Source: Legionella oakridgensis ATCC 33761 = DSM 21215
GTDB taxonomy: Bacteria; Pseudomonadota; Gammaproteobacteria; Legionellales; Legionellaceae
Assembly: GCF_000512355.1 (NCBI RefSeq)
Contig: NZ_CP004006.1
Coordinates: forward strand, 425,001 to 489,000
Reading direction: 5' to 3'
DNA length: 64,000 nucleotides
Position 1 is the stretch's first letter. Each line of letters begins with the position of its first letter. The notes beneath the pieces were generated by a model. It saw only the letters and a program-made list of their open reading frames with translations, made no database searches and was not told the DNA's origin. The translations under genes and the position numbers were made by a program. Positions 23,269-32,194 of this stretch are shown one piece after another.

Positions 23269-23691
23269 ATGCGGACAGTCATTTTTGTCGGTGCGCTTTT
23301 GCTGCCAATGGCATTACATGCTGAGAGTGATTTCTATCGTGAACAAATTCAACAAAGAATTAGTCCAATAGGGAAAGTTAGAATTCAAAATGAAGGCAAT
23401 TTGCCTGCGACGGTTACCGCTGAGAAAGAAAAGGAAATTAAAACACAGAAAACAGCAGGTCAGGAAACCTATGAGAAATATTGTGTGGTGTGCCATCGCG
23501 AAGGGGTAGCGGGGGCTCCAAAATTTCGTGTTGAGGCGGATTGGAAATCAAGATTGGATAAGCAAGGCATAGATGGTTTAACGAAGAGTGCTATGAAAGG
23601 ATTAAATGCAATGCCTCCCAAGGGAACTTGTGTTGAATGCAGTGAAGCAGACATCAAAGCCACAGTAGAATATATGGTGCCACAATCATGA
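23269..23691 (+). CDS. Cytochrome c5-type periplasmic c-type cytochrome
   Basis: 140 residues with a signal peptide (cleavage after ALHA, about residue 18), a CVVCH haem-binding motif at 72-76, a likely Met115 axial ligand (NAMPPKG) and the additional Cys pair CVEC (121, 124) characteristic of cytochrome c5. It is a periplasmic electron carrier. Its stop overlaps the dsbB start (ATGA), so the two are co-translated; a link between thiol oxidation and haem protein assembly is possible but not shown. Confidence 0.9.
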   Translation: MRTVIFVGALLLPMALHAESDFYREQIQQRISPIGKVRIQNEGNLPATVTAEKEKEIKTQKTAGQETYEKYCVVCHREGVAGAPKFRVEADWKSRLDKQGIDGLTKSAMKGLNAMPPKGTCVECSEADIKATVEYMVPQS

Positions 23692-24203
23692 GCAAACGTA
23701 ATTATCGAAGCATACAAGCTGTTTTGCTTTTATTAACGCTTATCGTCGTCGGTTTTTCTTTTTATTTTCAATATGTCGTTGGATTGCAACCGTGCCCGTT
23801 ATGTTTAATGCAGCGTTTGTGTGCTTTTTTATTGGGTATGTTTTGTCTGATGGGTTTGTGTTTGTCGACTTTAAAACGAGGACGATTTGTTGCCATTTTG
23901 CAAATGTTTTTCGCAACAAGTGGGTTGTTTTTTGCCTCGCGACAATTGTGGTTACAGTCTCTGCCAGCAGAGCAAGCCCCGGTTTGTCTGCCTGGCCTTG
24001 AGATATTAATTCGCTATTTCCCATGGCAGGATGTGGCGCATGCGCTTTTCTGGGGATCAGGAGAATGTGCTGAGGTGTCATGGCAATGGCTGGGTTTGTC
24101 TATGCCTGCATGGGCAGCCTTATATTTTTTCTTTATGTTGGTTGTCTGTGGTGTCTTATACTGGCGATTGGGTCGAACATTGCGACAGCTTGGGAGATGG
24201 TAA
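23688..24203 (+). CDS. dsbB: Disulfide bond formation protein B
   Basis: A 171-residue inner-membrane protein with four helices. It reoxidises DsbA using quinone. The catalytic Cys pairs are present: Cys36/Cys39 in CPLC and Cys100/Cys127 in the second periplasmic loop. The start overlaps the cytochrome c5 stop by four bases. Legionella species often have more than one DsbB-like protein, so the exact partner is unknown. Confidence 0.93.
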   Translation: MSKRNYRSIQAVLLLLTLIVVGFSFYFQYVVGLQPCPLCLMQRLCAFLLGMFCLMGLCLSTLKRGRFVAILQMFFATSGLFFASRQLWLQSLPAEQAPVCLPGLEILIRYFPWQDVAHALFWGSGECAEVSWQWLGLSMPAWAALYFFFMLVVCGVLYWRLGRTLRQLGRW

Positions 24204-24279
24204 GGATTGCCGTGAAAAATAGACTGGTAAAGACTTCTCTTCTTGGTTATGATCATTTTTTTGTCAATTCTGGACGGTA

Positions 24280-25437
24280 ATGAACACATTTCACTGTGAA
24301 GTTATTCACCGCCATAAACATACAGCTGCACGTATAACCAAGGTGATAACACCGCACGGAGAATTTATAACACCGGTATTCATGCCAGTGGGTACGCGAG
24401 CAGGCGTAAATAATATGATGCCTTCTGAACTGCGTGCAGCAGGCAGCCAAATCATCTTGGGCGGTAATACGTATCATATGTTATGTGCCCCGGGGATGGC
24501 TGTGATTGAACAAGCGGGCGGGATGCATGCTTTTATGGGGTGGCATGGCCCCATGCTGACGGATAGCGGTGGATTTCAAGTATTTAGTCTTTCAAAAAAC
24601 AAAGAAATTTGCACGATTGATGAAACAGGGGCTCATTTTCTCCTACCAGGTTCTCAACGAGTCATTCATATGACGCCTGAAATGTCATTGCAAACTCAAA
24701 AAATTATTGGCGCTGATATTATCATGGCGTTTGATCAATGCACGCCAGATCACTGTTCTCCTGCTGAAGCACATCAAATCATGTGTCGAACTCACCGATG
24801 GCTCAGGCAATCCATGACTTATCACCAAGAGCATCCTGTTTCACGGTATGGTGCTCGTCAAGCGTTGTTTGGTATTGTGCAAGGGGGAATTTATAGAGAT
24901 TTGCGTCGTGAAAGTGCTGATTTTGTGGCTTCAATGAACATGGATGGTTTTGCAATTGGAGGAGAAACGATTGGTTTTGATATGGAAAAGACGGTGGAAG
25001 TGATCCGTTGGATAAAAGAATTTTTACCGGAAAATAAGCCACGCTATACCATGGGGGTAGGCATGTCGCCACAGGATCTGTTAGATGTGGTTGCAGAGGG
25101 AATTGATATGTTTGATTGTGTTGCACCTACACGTAATGCCCGTCATGGTGCACTGTATTGTGGTGAGATAGTAAAAGCAGGAAATTGGTTAAAGTTTGCC
25201 AGTGAACATCAGAATGCCCGTCTTCAAATTAAAAAATCATGTTATGCAGAAGACCTGTCACCCATTATGGAAAATTGCGCTTGCTATACCTGCAGACACT
25301 ATTCTCGAGCCTATTTGCACCACCTCGTCAAACGAAAAGCAAATTTGTTTACAGTATTAGCGAGTATCCATAATGTCCATGTTTTACAGGATGTATGTGC
25401 TAAAATGCGCGCCGTCATAACAGAGGATTGTTCATAA
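24280..25437 (+). CDS. tgt: tRNA-guanine transglycosylase, divergent (Chlamydia-like) type
   Basis: A 385-residue TGT that swaps guanine 34 of Asp/Asn/His/Tyr tRNAs for a queuosine precursor or queuine. Seen: DSGGFQVFSL with the catalytic Asp, FGIVQGG, IDMFDCVAPTRNARHG with the nucleophile Asp, and the zinc site CACYTC...H near the C-terminus. The substrate pocket differs from the usual bacterial form: FDQCTPD replaces FDECTPYP, and GGETIGFD replaces GGLAVGEG, which lacks the acidic residue that contacts preQ1. No queA, yajC or secD neighbour is present. It could be a queuine-preferring or second TGT. Confidence 0.88.
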   Translation: MNTFHCEVIHRHKHTAARITKVITPHGEFITPVFMPVGTRAGVNNMMPSELRAAGSQIILGGNTYHMLCAPGMAVIEQAGGMHAFMGWHGPMLTDSGGFQVFSLSKNKEICTIDETGAHFLLPGSQRVIHMTPEMSLQTQKIIGADIIMAFDQCTPDHCSPAEAHQIMCRTHRWLRQSMTYHQEHPVSRYGARQALFGIVQGGIYRDLRRESADFVASMNMDGFAIGGETIGFDMEKTVEVIRWIKEFLPENKPRYTMGVGMSPQDLLDVVAEGIDMFDCVAPTRNARHGALYCGEIVKAGNWLKFASEHQNARLQIKKSCYAEDLSPIMENCACYTCRHYSRAYLHHLVKRKANLFTVLASIHNVHVLQDVCAKMRAVITEDCS

Positions 25438-25489
25438 CCTTTAACTTGAATTCTTTGTTTTTTTATAGGGTTTTAAAATGGGAGAACTT

Positions 25490-25987
25490 ATGATCTTAAT
25501 TCACACTTCAAAAGGTGATATTCGTTTGCAACTGGATGAAGAAAATACACCGAATACCACAACAAATTTCCTTAACTACGTTCGTAAAGGCTTTTATAAT
25601 AATACGATTTTTCATCGTGTTATTGACGGGTTTATGATTCAAGGTGGCGGGCTGACTGCGAATATGGAAACCAAAGCAACAGAGGCTCCAATTAAAAATG
25701 AAGCAAGAATGGCCAAGCCAAACAAGCGAGGAACCATTGCTATGGCAAGAACCATGGAACCACACTCTGCAACCGCACAATTTTTTATCAATGTGGTTGA
25801 TAACTCTTTTTTAAATTACAGCGGTGAGCAAGCTCAAACTTATGGGTATTGTGTGTTTGGAGAAGTTGTGGACGGTATGGATATTGTGGATTCTATTGCC
25901 AAAGTAAAAACAGGCCATCGCAAAGGGCATAGTGATGTGCCGGAAGAGGACATCATCATTAAAGAAATTCGTGAAATAGAATCCTAA
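25490..25987 (+). CDS. ppiB: Peptidyl-prolyl cis-trans isomerase B (cytoplasmic cyclophilin)
   Basis: A 165-residue cyclophilin. It shows [13 protein letters not shown] with the catalytic Arg, [21 protein letters not shown], and [12 protein letters not shown]. There is no signal peptide, which indicates the cytoplasmic PpiB rather than PpiA. The frame is open from 25478, but the ATG at 25490 has GGGAG spaced five bases upstream and matches the family start, so I use it. It lies 52 bases after tgt. Confidence 0.94.
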   Translation: MILIHTSKGDIRLQLDEENTPNTTTNFLNYVRKGFYNNTIFHRVIDGFMIQGGGLTANMETKATEAPIKNEARMAKPNKRGTIAMARTMEPHSATAQFFINVVDNSFLNYSGEQAQTYGYCVFGEVVDGMDIVDSIAKVKTGHRKGHSDVPEEDIIIKEIREIES

Positions 25988-26336
25988 TGGCCCTTTAAGG
26001 CAAGATTGCGCCATGTTGAATGTATTTTTCATCACGCCTATCGGTAGGAGTGACTGAAGTAATTACATTCTATAGTTAAAATATGGTTTTGCCTTAAATT
26101 ATTTTTGAGCTATGACAGGTAAAATAGCAGCTATAATTTAATATATCTTGCTTAATTTAAAAAAACACGGCTCTGTGAATGAGCAAAGCTAGATGTTGGT
26201 TAGTCTGGTTAGTGATGACAGGTAAAGTATGATTTGGTGCGGTTGTTACGTTGTGATTCATCGTATTCAGGGAACAGAAATGGATAGGTAGTGATTGTTT
26301 TTAACATGAATTACCTATAAGGACGGGAGGGGAATC
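25988..26336 (+). other. Intergenic region with a short direct repeat
   Basis: About 350 bases between ppiB and a small secreted protein. No ORF or tRNA fold is convincing. The 12-mer ATGACAGGTAAA occurs twice, at about 26112 and 26215, around 100 bases apart. AT-rich stretches (TATAATTTAATATATC near 26130) could hold a promoter. GGACGGGAGGGG just before 26337 supplies the ribosome-binding site of the next gene. Confidence 0.5.
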
Positions 26337-26650
26337 ATGATAAAAATAATCATTTCCATGCTGTTGATGTTTTTAGTTTGAGTGCCTGGTCGGAAAAAAT
26401 TGTTGTGCATGGGAAACCGGTAGAATTACAGGAACATTTGGGATATTTTACCTTTCCAGAGACTTATACTAACTTCTCGCAGGGTTATCATTTTGTAACA
26501 TTTACAGGGACTGACCGGGTATGTTACATCCAGAAAAAACCTGAATTGGCTTCCCTGGATGTGGTGAGAATTCTCATTGAAGAAAATGGCAAAAAAATAA
26601 ACTGGAATTGCTATAAGCTTGATCCTAAGTTTTTTGAGGTTGATTTTTAG
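26337..26650 (+). CDS. Small secreted protein, frameshifted in the signal peptide
   Basis: About 104 residues after repair. From the ATG at 26337, with a strong GGGAGGGG upstream, the frame runs through a hydrophobic leader and then hits a stop. The mature part continues in another frame from 26378. Adding one T to the T5 run at 26370-26374 gives a continuous leader MIKIIISMLLMFFSLSAWS followed by EKIVVHGKPVELQ, with a plausible cleavage after the AWS. The mature protein (about 85 residues, two cysteines) has no family I recognise. A TTG-started cytosolic form is less likely. Confidence 0.65.
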
Positions 26651-26689
26651 TACAAGCTGTAGAGGCAATGCAAAGTTCTTAAGAGTTGC

Positions 26690-27822
26690 TTATGCTATTG
26701 TTTGTTTAAATTTAAGAATATGCTGGTAAGCCTCGTCTATTCGTTGTTCTGATATTTCTCCCTGAGCAATTTTTTTCATGACAATATCAACTAATTCGGT
26801 TGGATCTTGTGGTGTCTCACTGAGTTGATTGCCGAAAATAAGCATATCTGCTCCGGCATTAATTGCCATAGTCAGCGCTTGTTCCAGACCATAATTATCA
26901 GCAATGGCTTTCATTTGCATATCATCGGTAATAATGACACCATCAAATTGTAATTGGTGGCGTAATAATTCAGTTAATATAGCATAGGACAGTGTTGCTG
27001 GTACTCCTGAAGGATCTAGTTTGCGATTGACAAGATGAGCAGTCATGACCATGCCACAATGGCTGGATTGAGTAAATTGTTCCTGATAAGGGATAATTTC
27101 TTCTTCATGCCACGTGTCGGTGACATCGACAAAACCAAGATGAGAATCTCCGTCAGAACTTCCATGTCCGGGAAAATGTTTATACGCGCATTGGATTCCT
27201 TGGTTTAGAAATTGCGAGGAAAATAGATGAGCATAATTGGCGACAGTATAGGGATTTGCTGAGAAACTGCGTTTGAGCTTTCCAATGATAGGGTTGTTTG
27301 GATTGATGTCTAAATCCAATACTGGTGAAAAATTCAAGTTAAACCCGGATGATTTCAATGTTCCAGCCATCTTGCGAGCGATTGTTTCAGCTTGTTCTAT
27401 CGGCATTTGGCCTATGGCTTTAGCTGGATACGTTTCAGGAAATCCATATTCTTTCCTTAAACGATTTACTTCTCCACCTTCATAATCAACAGAAATGAGT
27501 AAAGGAATATCATCGCGATGCTGAGAAACATTGGCTTTTTTTGCGATCTTTTGCAAAGTTTGATTCAACGTTTGCACTTGTGCCGGGCTTTCTATATTTT
27601 TATCAAACCGTTCCGTTTTTAAATTATAATCAAACAGAATGACTCCACCAATATTGTTTTCTTCGATTGCTTTTATGATAGGAGCGTCGGTTTCAATGGT
27701 TTTGCCTTCAAAACCTATAATGAACATTTGGCCTATTTTATCCTTTAAACTGACGCCAGCGCTGAAAGATAGGCTGCTGTATGTCACTAAAATGAGTGAT
27801 AATATTTTTTTAAAATATTCAT
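26690..27822 (-). CDS. Exported GH3 family beta-N-acetylhexosaminidase-like enzyme, frameshifted in the leader
   Basis: A glycoside hydrolase family 3 protein like NagZ, which removes GlcNAc from peptidoglycan fragments. Signature: KHFPGHGSSDGDSHLG (catalytic His-Asp loop region) and VIITDDMQM with the nucleophile Asp. Cytoplasmic NagZ has no leader, but here the ATG at 27822 (AAAGGA upstream) opens a signal peptide MNILKKILSLILVTYSS if one A is added to the A7 run (27805-27811 on the plus strand, T7). As written the leader frame stops and only a GTG at 27787 opens the body. I infer a periplasmic or secreted enzyme of about 375 residues. Confidence 0.8.
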
Positions 27823-28016
27823 TTTTTGTCCTTTAATATCTTAATTAAGGCTCTACAAGAGCAATAATAATACAGTTAAATATTATTTTGAGCAAATAAT
27901 GGCTGATTATTCTTCTATCGTTTATAAGAGCATCGATGTTAAAGCAGCATTTCTTTATCAAATGATTTGGGCCATAATCATTGGCTCTATTTAGGGTCTA
28001 ATGATGAACATTTACT

Positions 28017-28565
28017 ATGAGAATTATTGATAATATTGAGAAAGCACAAGAACTTCTGAGTCAAGGAAAAATTATTGCCTATCCAACGGAGGCGGTTTAT
28101 GGACTCGGTTGTGACCCATTTAATCAATGGGCTGTTGAGCGCTTACTGGCGCTAAAAAAACGCGCAGTTGATAAAGGTTTAATTGTGCTGATTGCTGATT
28201 GGACGCAATTAAGTCCTTTAATAGATACAGTGCCCGAAGCTTTACTGAGCAAGGTTAAAAAAAGCTGGCCTGGGCCGGTGACCTGGGTATTCCCAAAATC
28301 TAAAATAGTTCCTGATTGGCTTAGCGGCCATCGCGACACCATAGCGATTCGTATGAGTGCACATCCTATTGCCCGGCAGCTTTGTTATTCAAATCCTATC
28401 ATATCCACCAGTGCCAATGTGAGTGGCAAGTCTCCTGCACGTGATGTGGAAAGCTTGTCATTGCAATTTCCCCAAGGTATCGACGCTATAATAGCTGGCG
28501 AGTTGGGAGGAGAGAGTCAACCCAGCGCCATTTTTGAAGTATTCAGTGGTAAACGTCTACGCTGA
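28017..28565 (+). CDS. tsaC: Threonylcarbamoyl-AMP synthase (TsaC/YrdC)
   Basis: A 182-residue YrdC/Sua5-domain protein that makes threonylcarbamoyl-AMP from Thr, bicarbonate and ATP for the t6A37 tRNA modification. Seen: GKIIAYPTEAVYGLGCDP at the N-terminus, KKSWPGPVTWVF, IAIRMSAHP and ISTSANVSG. It has the short TsaC form without the Sua5 C-terminal domain. Single gene between convergent neighbours. Confidence 0.93.
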   Translation: MRIIDNIEKAQELLSQGKIIAYPTEAVYGLGCDPFNQWAVERLLALKKRAVDKGLIVLIADWTQLSPLIDTVPEALLSKVKKSWPGPVTWVFPKSKIVPDWLSGHRDTIAIRMSAHPIARQLCYSNPIISTSANVSGKSPARDVESLSLQFPQGIDAIIAGELGGESQPSAIFEVFSGKRLR

Positions 28566-28604
28566 AAATTAAAAGGGATGAGTTGAAACTCTCTGGGCAT
28601 TTAA

Positions 28605-30323
28605 TTAGTGATCTTGCGGTTCATTCCAATGTACTATCCCTCGGGTTATTGTTCCGAGTACCGTAATGGTTTCGAGATTGCTGTTTAATGGATTGCCGCT
28701 TAATATGGCCATATCCGCGAGTTTTCCAAGAGCAAGTGAACCCTTATCCTCATCAATACCATAAAGCTCTGCTGCGTGAATCGTAAACATCTGTAAGGCA
28801 TCTTGTGCATTAACTCGTTCTTCAATTGCAAAATATGGTGGACACTTGCGATTTACTGGATAGTTCCATTTTTGTACTTTTCGGGTTATTAACCAATTCA
28901 TAATCTGTAAAGGAGCAGGCGATGCCGAAGGCGTTCCCGCGTGAACGCTAGTATTGCCAAGGATCTTTTCTGCAGTGGCCACAGGATTACTGCGATGTGC
29001 GCGTTCAGAGCCTAATCCTTCATAACACATAGACTCTCCCCAATAATAAAGATAGGGGCCAAACCAGCTTGCTTTAATTCCCATTTGACGCATGCGAGTT
29101 AATTGATCTTCTCGTACGTATTGCATATTAAGAATAACTGGCGTGGGTTTGTGGTTTTTTGAAACCGATTGTATTTTTTGAATGGCGTTTAATGACAAAT
29201 CCAAGGCGGCATCACCATGACTGTCAATTGCTATGGCCAAGCCGTTTTTATTGGCTTCGGAGATGGTTTTCTCGATGCCTTCCGTCGATTGTTTGAGCGT
29301 GCCGCGCCAATCAATGCTGCGAGGAGGAGAGGATTGTGTATAGGGACGAGTTAGATAAGCAGAAAAATCCTGTACCGGACCATCAACTTGAAGCAATAAA
29401 GGCCCGGGGTAGAGGCGTGGATTATCTTTATAAATGATATCTAGCCGTTGTTTATCAGCGAGAGTACTTGGGTTGTAAATGACATCTACAGGGAGATTTG
29501 CATTCTGTGTTAATTCATCATAAATTGGCAGCCAATCATTTGGTCCATAGACTTGTGTAACGGTAGTATATCCTTGGCGAGCGTAGCGATTTGCGGCGGT
29601 TTTAATGGCTTCCGCGACTTCATTTGGGGGGATGAGCTTGTTTAAGAGCGTGTTTAAAGAAGTACCGCTGACGCTGCCATCTGCTTCAATGGCGAGAGTT
29701 TTCCCATCATCTTGTTGTTTGATTTTATCCATGGCGGCATGATTAAGAAGGGCTTTTTCTGCTGAGGAAGAGAAAACAATGACTGGGGAATTATCTGCAA
29801 TGTCATCCAACATGGCTGTTGTTAATTGCCCACCGTGTATTTTGCTTTCATCAAAACCACTGATAATCAGCCATTGATCTCGATTTTTTGGTTGGTGTTT
29901 AATGGTCGTTAAAAATTGATCCAGGGTTTTAACTGGTTTCCAATCATCGCGCTGAAAGACATTGCTTGTTGATACATCAAAAGCATGGTTAGCAAGCCAT
30001 CCATAGAGAACAAATTGAGAATAAGTATCGATGAACCCTGGAGTAACGATCGTATTTTTTAAATTAATTATTTTCGTATTTTCCCCCTGACATCGGTTTA
30101 ATAATTGTTTTTTTTCACCGATGGCAACGATTCGTTCTTTGGTGACGGCCACCGCTTTGGCGACAGGTTGGTTGGGATTCATCGTAAGGAAAGTGGCGTT
30201 TGTGAAGATTTTATCAGCATTGCGGCAAAGCATTGCAGAAGAACGAATTTCGCTGGCGTATAAAGCAGAAGGGTATATTAATTTAATGAATAAAAAAGTA
30301 AAAATTATTAAAAAAAATTGCAT
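28605..30323 (-). CDS. Exported amidohydrolase-like protein (YtcJ/AepA type) lacking canonical metal ligands
   Basis: A 572-residue protein with a signal peptide (hydrophobic residues 2-22, cleavage near ALYA) and an amidohydrolase_3/YtcJ-type fold: TMNPNQPVAKAVAVTKERIVAIGE, then the strand that normally reads PGFIDxHxH. Here it is PGFIDTYSQF, so both His of the HxH metal site are replaced. The later HxxGD region reads DSHGDAA, and the usual EH motif is LN (PVILNMQYVRED). The C-terminal GKLADMAILSGNPL sheet is intact. Related Legionella proteins are sometimes labelled exoenzyme regulator AepA. It may be catalytically inactive or use other ligands. Confidence 0.75.
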   Translation of the reverse strand: MQFFLIIFTFLFIKLIYPSALYASEIRSSAMLCRNADKIFTNATFLTMNPNQPVAKAVAVTKERIVAIGEKKQLLNRCQGENTKIINLKNTIVTPGFIDTYSQFVLYGWLANHAFDVSTSNVFQRDDWKPVKTLDQFLTTIKHQPKNRDQWLIISGFDESKIHGGQLTTAMLDDIADNSPVIVFSSSAEKALLNHAAMDKIKQQDDGKTLAIEADGSVSGTSLNTLLNKLIPPNEVAEAIKTAANRYARQGYTTVTQVYGPNDWLPIYDELTQNANLPVDVIYNPSTLADKQRLDIIYKDNPRLYPGPLLLQVDGPVQDFSAYLTRPYTQSSPPRSIDWRGTLKQSTEGIEKTISEANKNGLAIAIDSHGDAALDLSLNAIQKIQSVSKNHKPTPVILNMQYVREDQLTRMRQMGIKASWFGPYLYYWGESMCYEGLGSERAHRSNPVATAEKILGNTSVHAGTPSASPAPLQIMNWLITRKVQKWNYPVNRKCPPYFAIEERVNAQDALQMFTIHAAELYGIDEDKGSLALGKLADMAILSGNPLNSNLETITVLGTITRGIVHWNEPQDH

Positions 30324-30759
30324 GTTTCATGCCTTTATGATGAATGAAACTTAATTAATCGTAACTTAATAGTTTTGTTGTTTGCAAAATATTTTAATTA
30401 ATAAATGGATGCAGAATAAATGATTGGTAAGAGAAGAAGTGATTTGTGAGCACAAATGATACAATGTTTCTCAAATGAATAACAAATGCACAATAAATTT
30501 CATTGTGTTACACTCTAATGTGCTTAATCTTTATCTAGACGTATAAACGTGGTTGTCTTTAAGAAAAATTTTGCATTTTTCGAGTGCGAGCATTATTGTT
30601 TTTAGTTTGAAAAACCGTAAATAACGGCTCTATTTTTGTTCAAAAAGTTGACAAGAAGATTTTTATTAAACAAAATAATGACTTTGAGTTCTCACGTTGT
30701 CAGTATAAAGTAATTTTTTAGTCTATAGTGTGCTGCATAAGAAGCAGAGAAGGAATGCC
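30324..30759 (+). other. AT-rich intergenic region before the APC permease
   Basis: A divergent gap of about 430 bases. No ORF or RNA fold is supported. A perfect TTGACA (30648-30653) upstream of AT-rich sequence (AAATAATG near 30673) is a possible promoter for the permease, though the -10 match is poor. AAGGA at about 30749 is the permease ribosome-binding site. Confidence 0.45.
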
Positions 30760-32172
30760 ATGAGCAATAAAAAACATGCATTGACTGTGTTCAGTCTTAC
30801 TATGATCACGGTCGGTTCAGTGGATAGTATTCGTAATTTACCTGCTACCGCACTGTTTGGCAGCCAATTAATATTTTTTTTCATGCTAGGGGCTGTGTTC
30901 TTTCTTATTCCTACCGCGTTAGTATCTGCTGAATTGGCTTCTGGTTGGGCGAAACAAGGCGGAATTTATATTTGGGTAAAAGAAGCTTTTGGCAAACGAG
31001 CAGGGTTTCTTGCCATTTGGTTGCAGTGGATTGAAAATGTCATTTGGTATCCAACTATTCTTTCCTTTGTGGCTGGAACTGTTGGTTATTTAATCAATCC
31101 TTCATTGGCCGGTAATCCTTATTTCCTATGGTTGATTATCGTCGGTTCTTTCTGGGGTGTTACTTTTATTAATCTGCGCGGTATGCGTTCCTCCGCATTA
31201 TTCAGTAATATCTGTGCCATTTCAGGCTTATTGTTGCCTATGTCATTGATCATTGGTTTGGGAATCGTATGGATTATTGGTGGCAATCCAATGCAAGTTC
31301 ATTTTGGAGTACAAGACGTAACTCCGCATTGGCAGGATCGTTCCATGTGGGTGTCTTTGACGGCCATCATGATGTCTTTTTGTGGTATTGAAATTGCGAC
31401 TGTTCATGCCAATGATGTGCAAAATCCCCAGCGTGCTTTTCCTTATGCGCTTATTAGTTCTGTAGTGATTATTTTAAGTACGCTGATTTTAGGTTCTCTG
31501 GCCATTGCAGTGGTATTGCCACAACAAGAGATTAATCTGGTTGCGGGCATTATGCAGGCGTTTGATGCTTTTTTTGCTCGTTATCATTTGACCTGGTTTA
31601 TGCCGGTTATTGCGGTGATGTTAGTTTTAGGTGGGCTTGGCGGTGTTAGCAATTGGATTATTGCTCCAACGAAAGGGTTGTTGGTTGCTGCCCAAGATGG
31701 TAATTTGCCGCCAGCATTTCAAAGAGCAAATCGGCATAATGCCCCATTGATTATGCTGATAGGTCAAGCAGCCATCGTAACTGTTTTATCCAGTTTGTTT
31801 TTATTTATGCCCAGCGTAAATGGTTCTTATTGGTTGTTGACCGCATTGGCAGCACAACTTTACATGCTGATGTATTTATTGATGTTTGCTGCTGCCATCA
31901 AATTGCGGTTTAAGATGCCGCATCATAAAGGAACATTCCGTATCCCAGGTGGCATGATTGGTTTGCTTACGGTTGCAGGCATAGGCATTCTGGGGGCGTT
32001 TGTCACCTTGGCAGTGAGTTTTCTGCCTCCTGAGGGTATTAATGTGGGCAGTATCAGTCGCTATGAGCTTACTTTAATTGTTGGATTGATATTGATGTGT
32101 CTACCGCCGTTCATCACCTTAAAGTCGCAGATAAATCGTGAGGCAGCAGCACAAGAATTAGCGATAGATTAA
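30760..32172 (+). CDS. APC-superfamily amino acid permease (glutamate:GABA antiporter-like)
   Basis: A 470-residue, about 12-helix inner-membrane transporter of the APC (LeuT-fold) superfamily, closest in look to the glutamate/GABA antiporter and YjeM-type group. Helix 1 reads VFSLTMITVGSVDSIRNLP, helix 6 has SFCGIEIATVHANDVQNPQ, and the following cytoplasmic segment has FPYALI. I start it at MSNKKHALTVF, with AAGGA seven bases upstream; ten more in-frame residues are possible. Amino acids are the main carbon source of Legionella, but the substrate cannot be read from sequence. Confidence 0.83.
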   Translation: MSNKKHALTVFSLTMITVGSVDSIRNLPATALFGSQLIFFFMLGAVFFLIPTALVSAELASGWAKQGGIYIWVKEAFGKRAGFLAIWLQWIENVIWYPTILSFVAGTVGYLINPSLAGNPYFLWLIIVGSFWGVTFINLRGMRSSALFSNICAISGLLLPMSLIIGLGIVWIIGGNPMQVHFGVQDVTPHWQDRSMWVSLTAIMMSFCGIEIATVHANDVQNPQRAFPYALISSVVIILSTLILGSLAIAVVLPQQEINLVAGIMQAFDAFFARYHLTWFMPVIAVMLVLGGLGGVSNWIIAPTKGLLVAAQDGNLPPAFQRANRHNAPLIMLIGQAAIVTVLSSLFLFMPSVNGSYWLLTALAAQLYMLMYLLMFAAAIKLRFKMPHHKGTFRIPGGMIGLLTVAGIGILGAFVTLAVSFLPPEGINVGSISRYELTLIVGLILMCLPPFITLKSQINREAAAQELAID

Positions 32173-32194
32173 TGATAATACGTTTGTGAATGTC

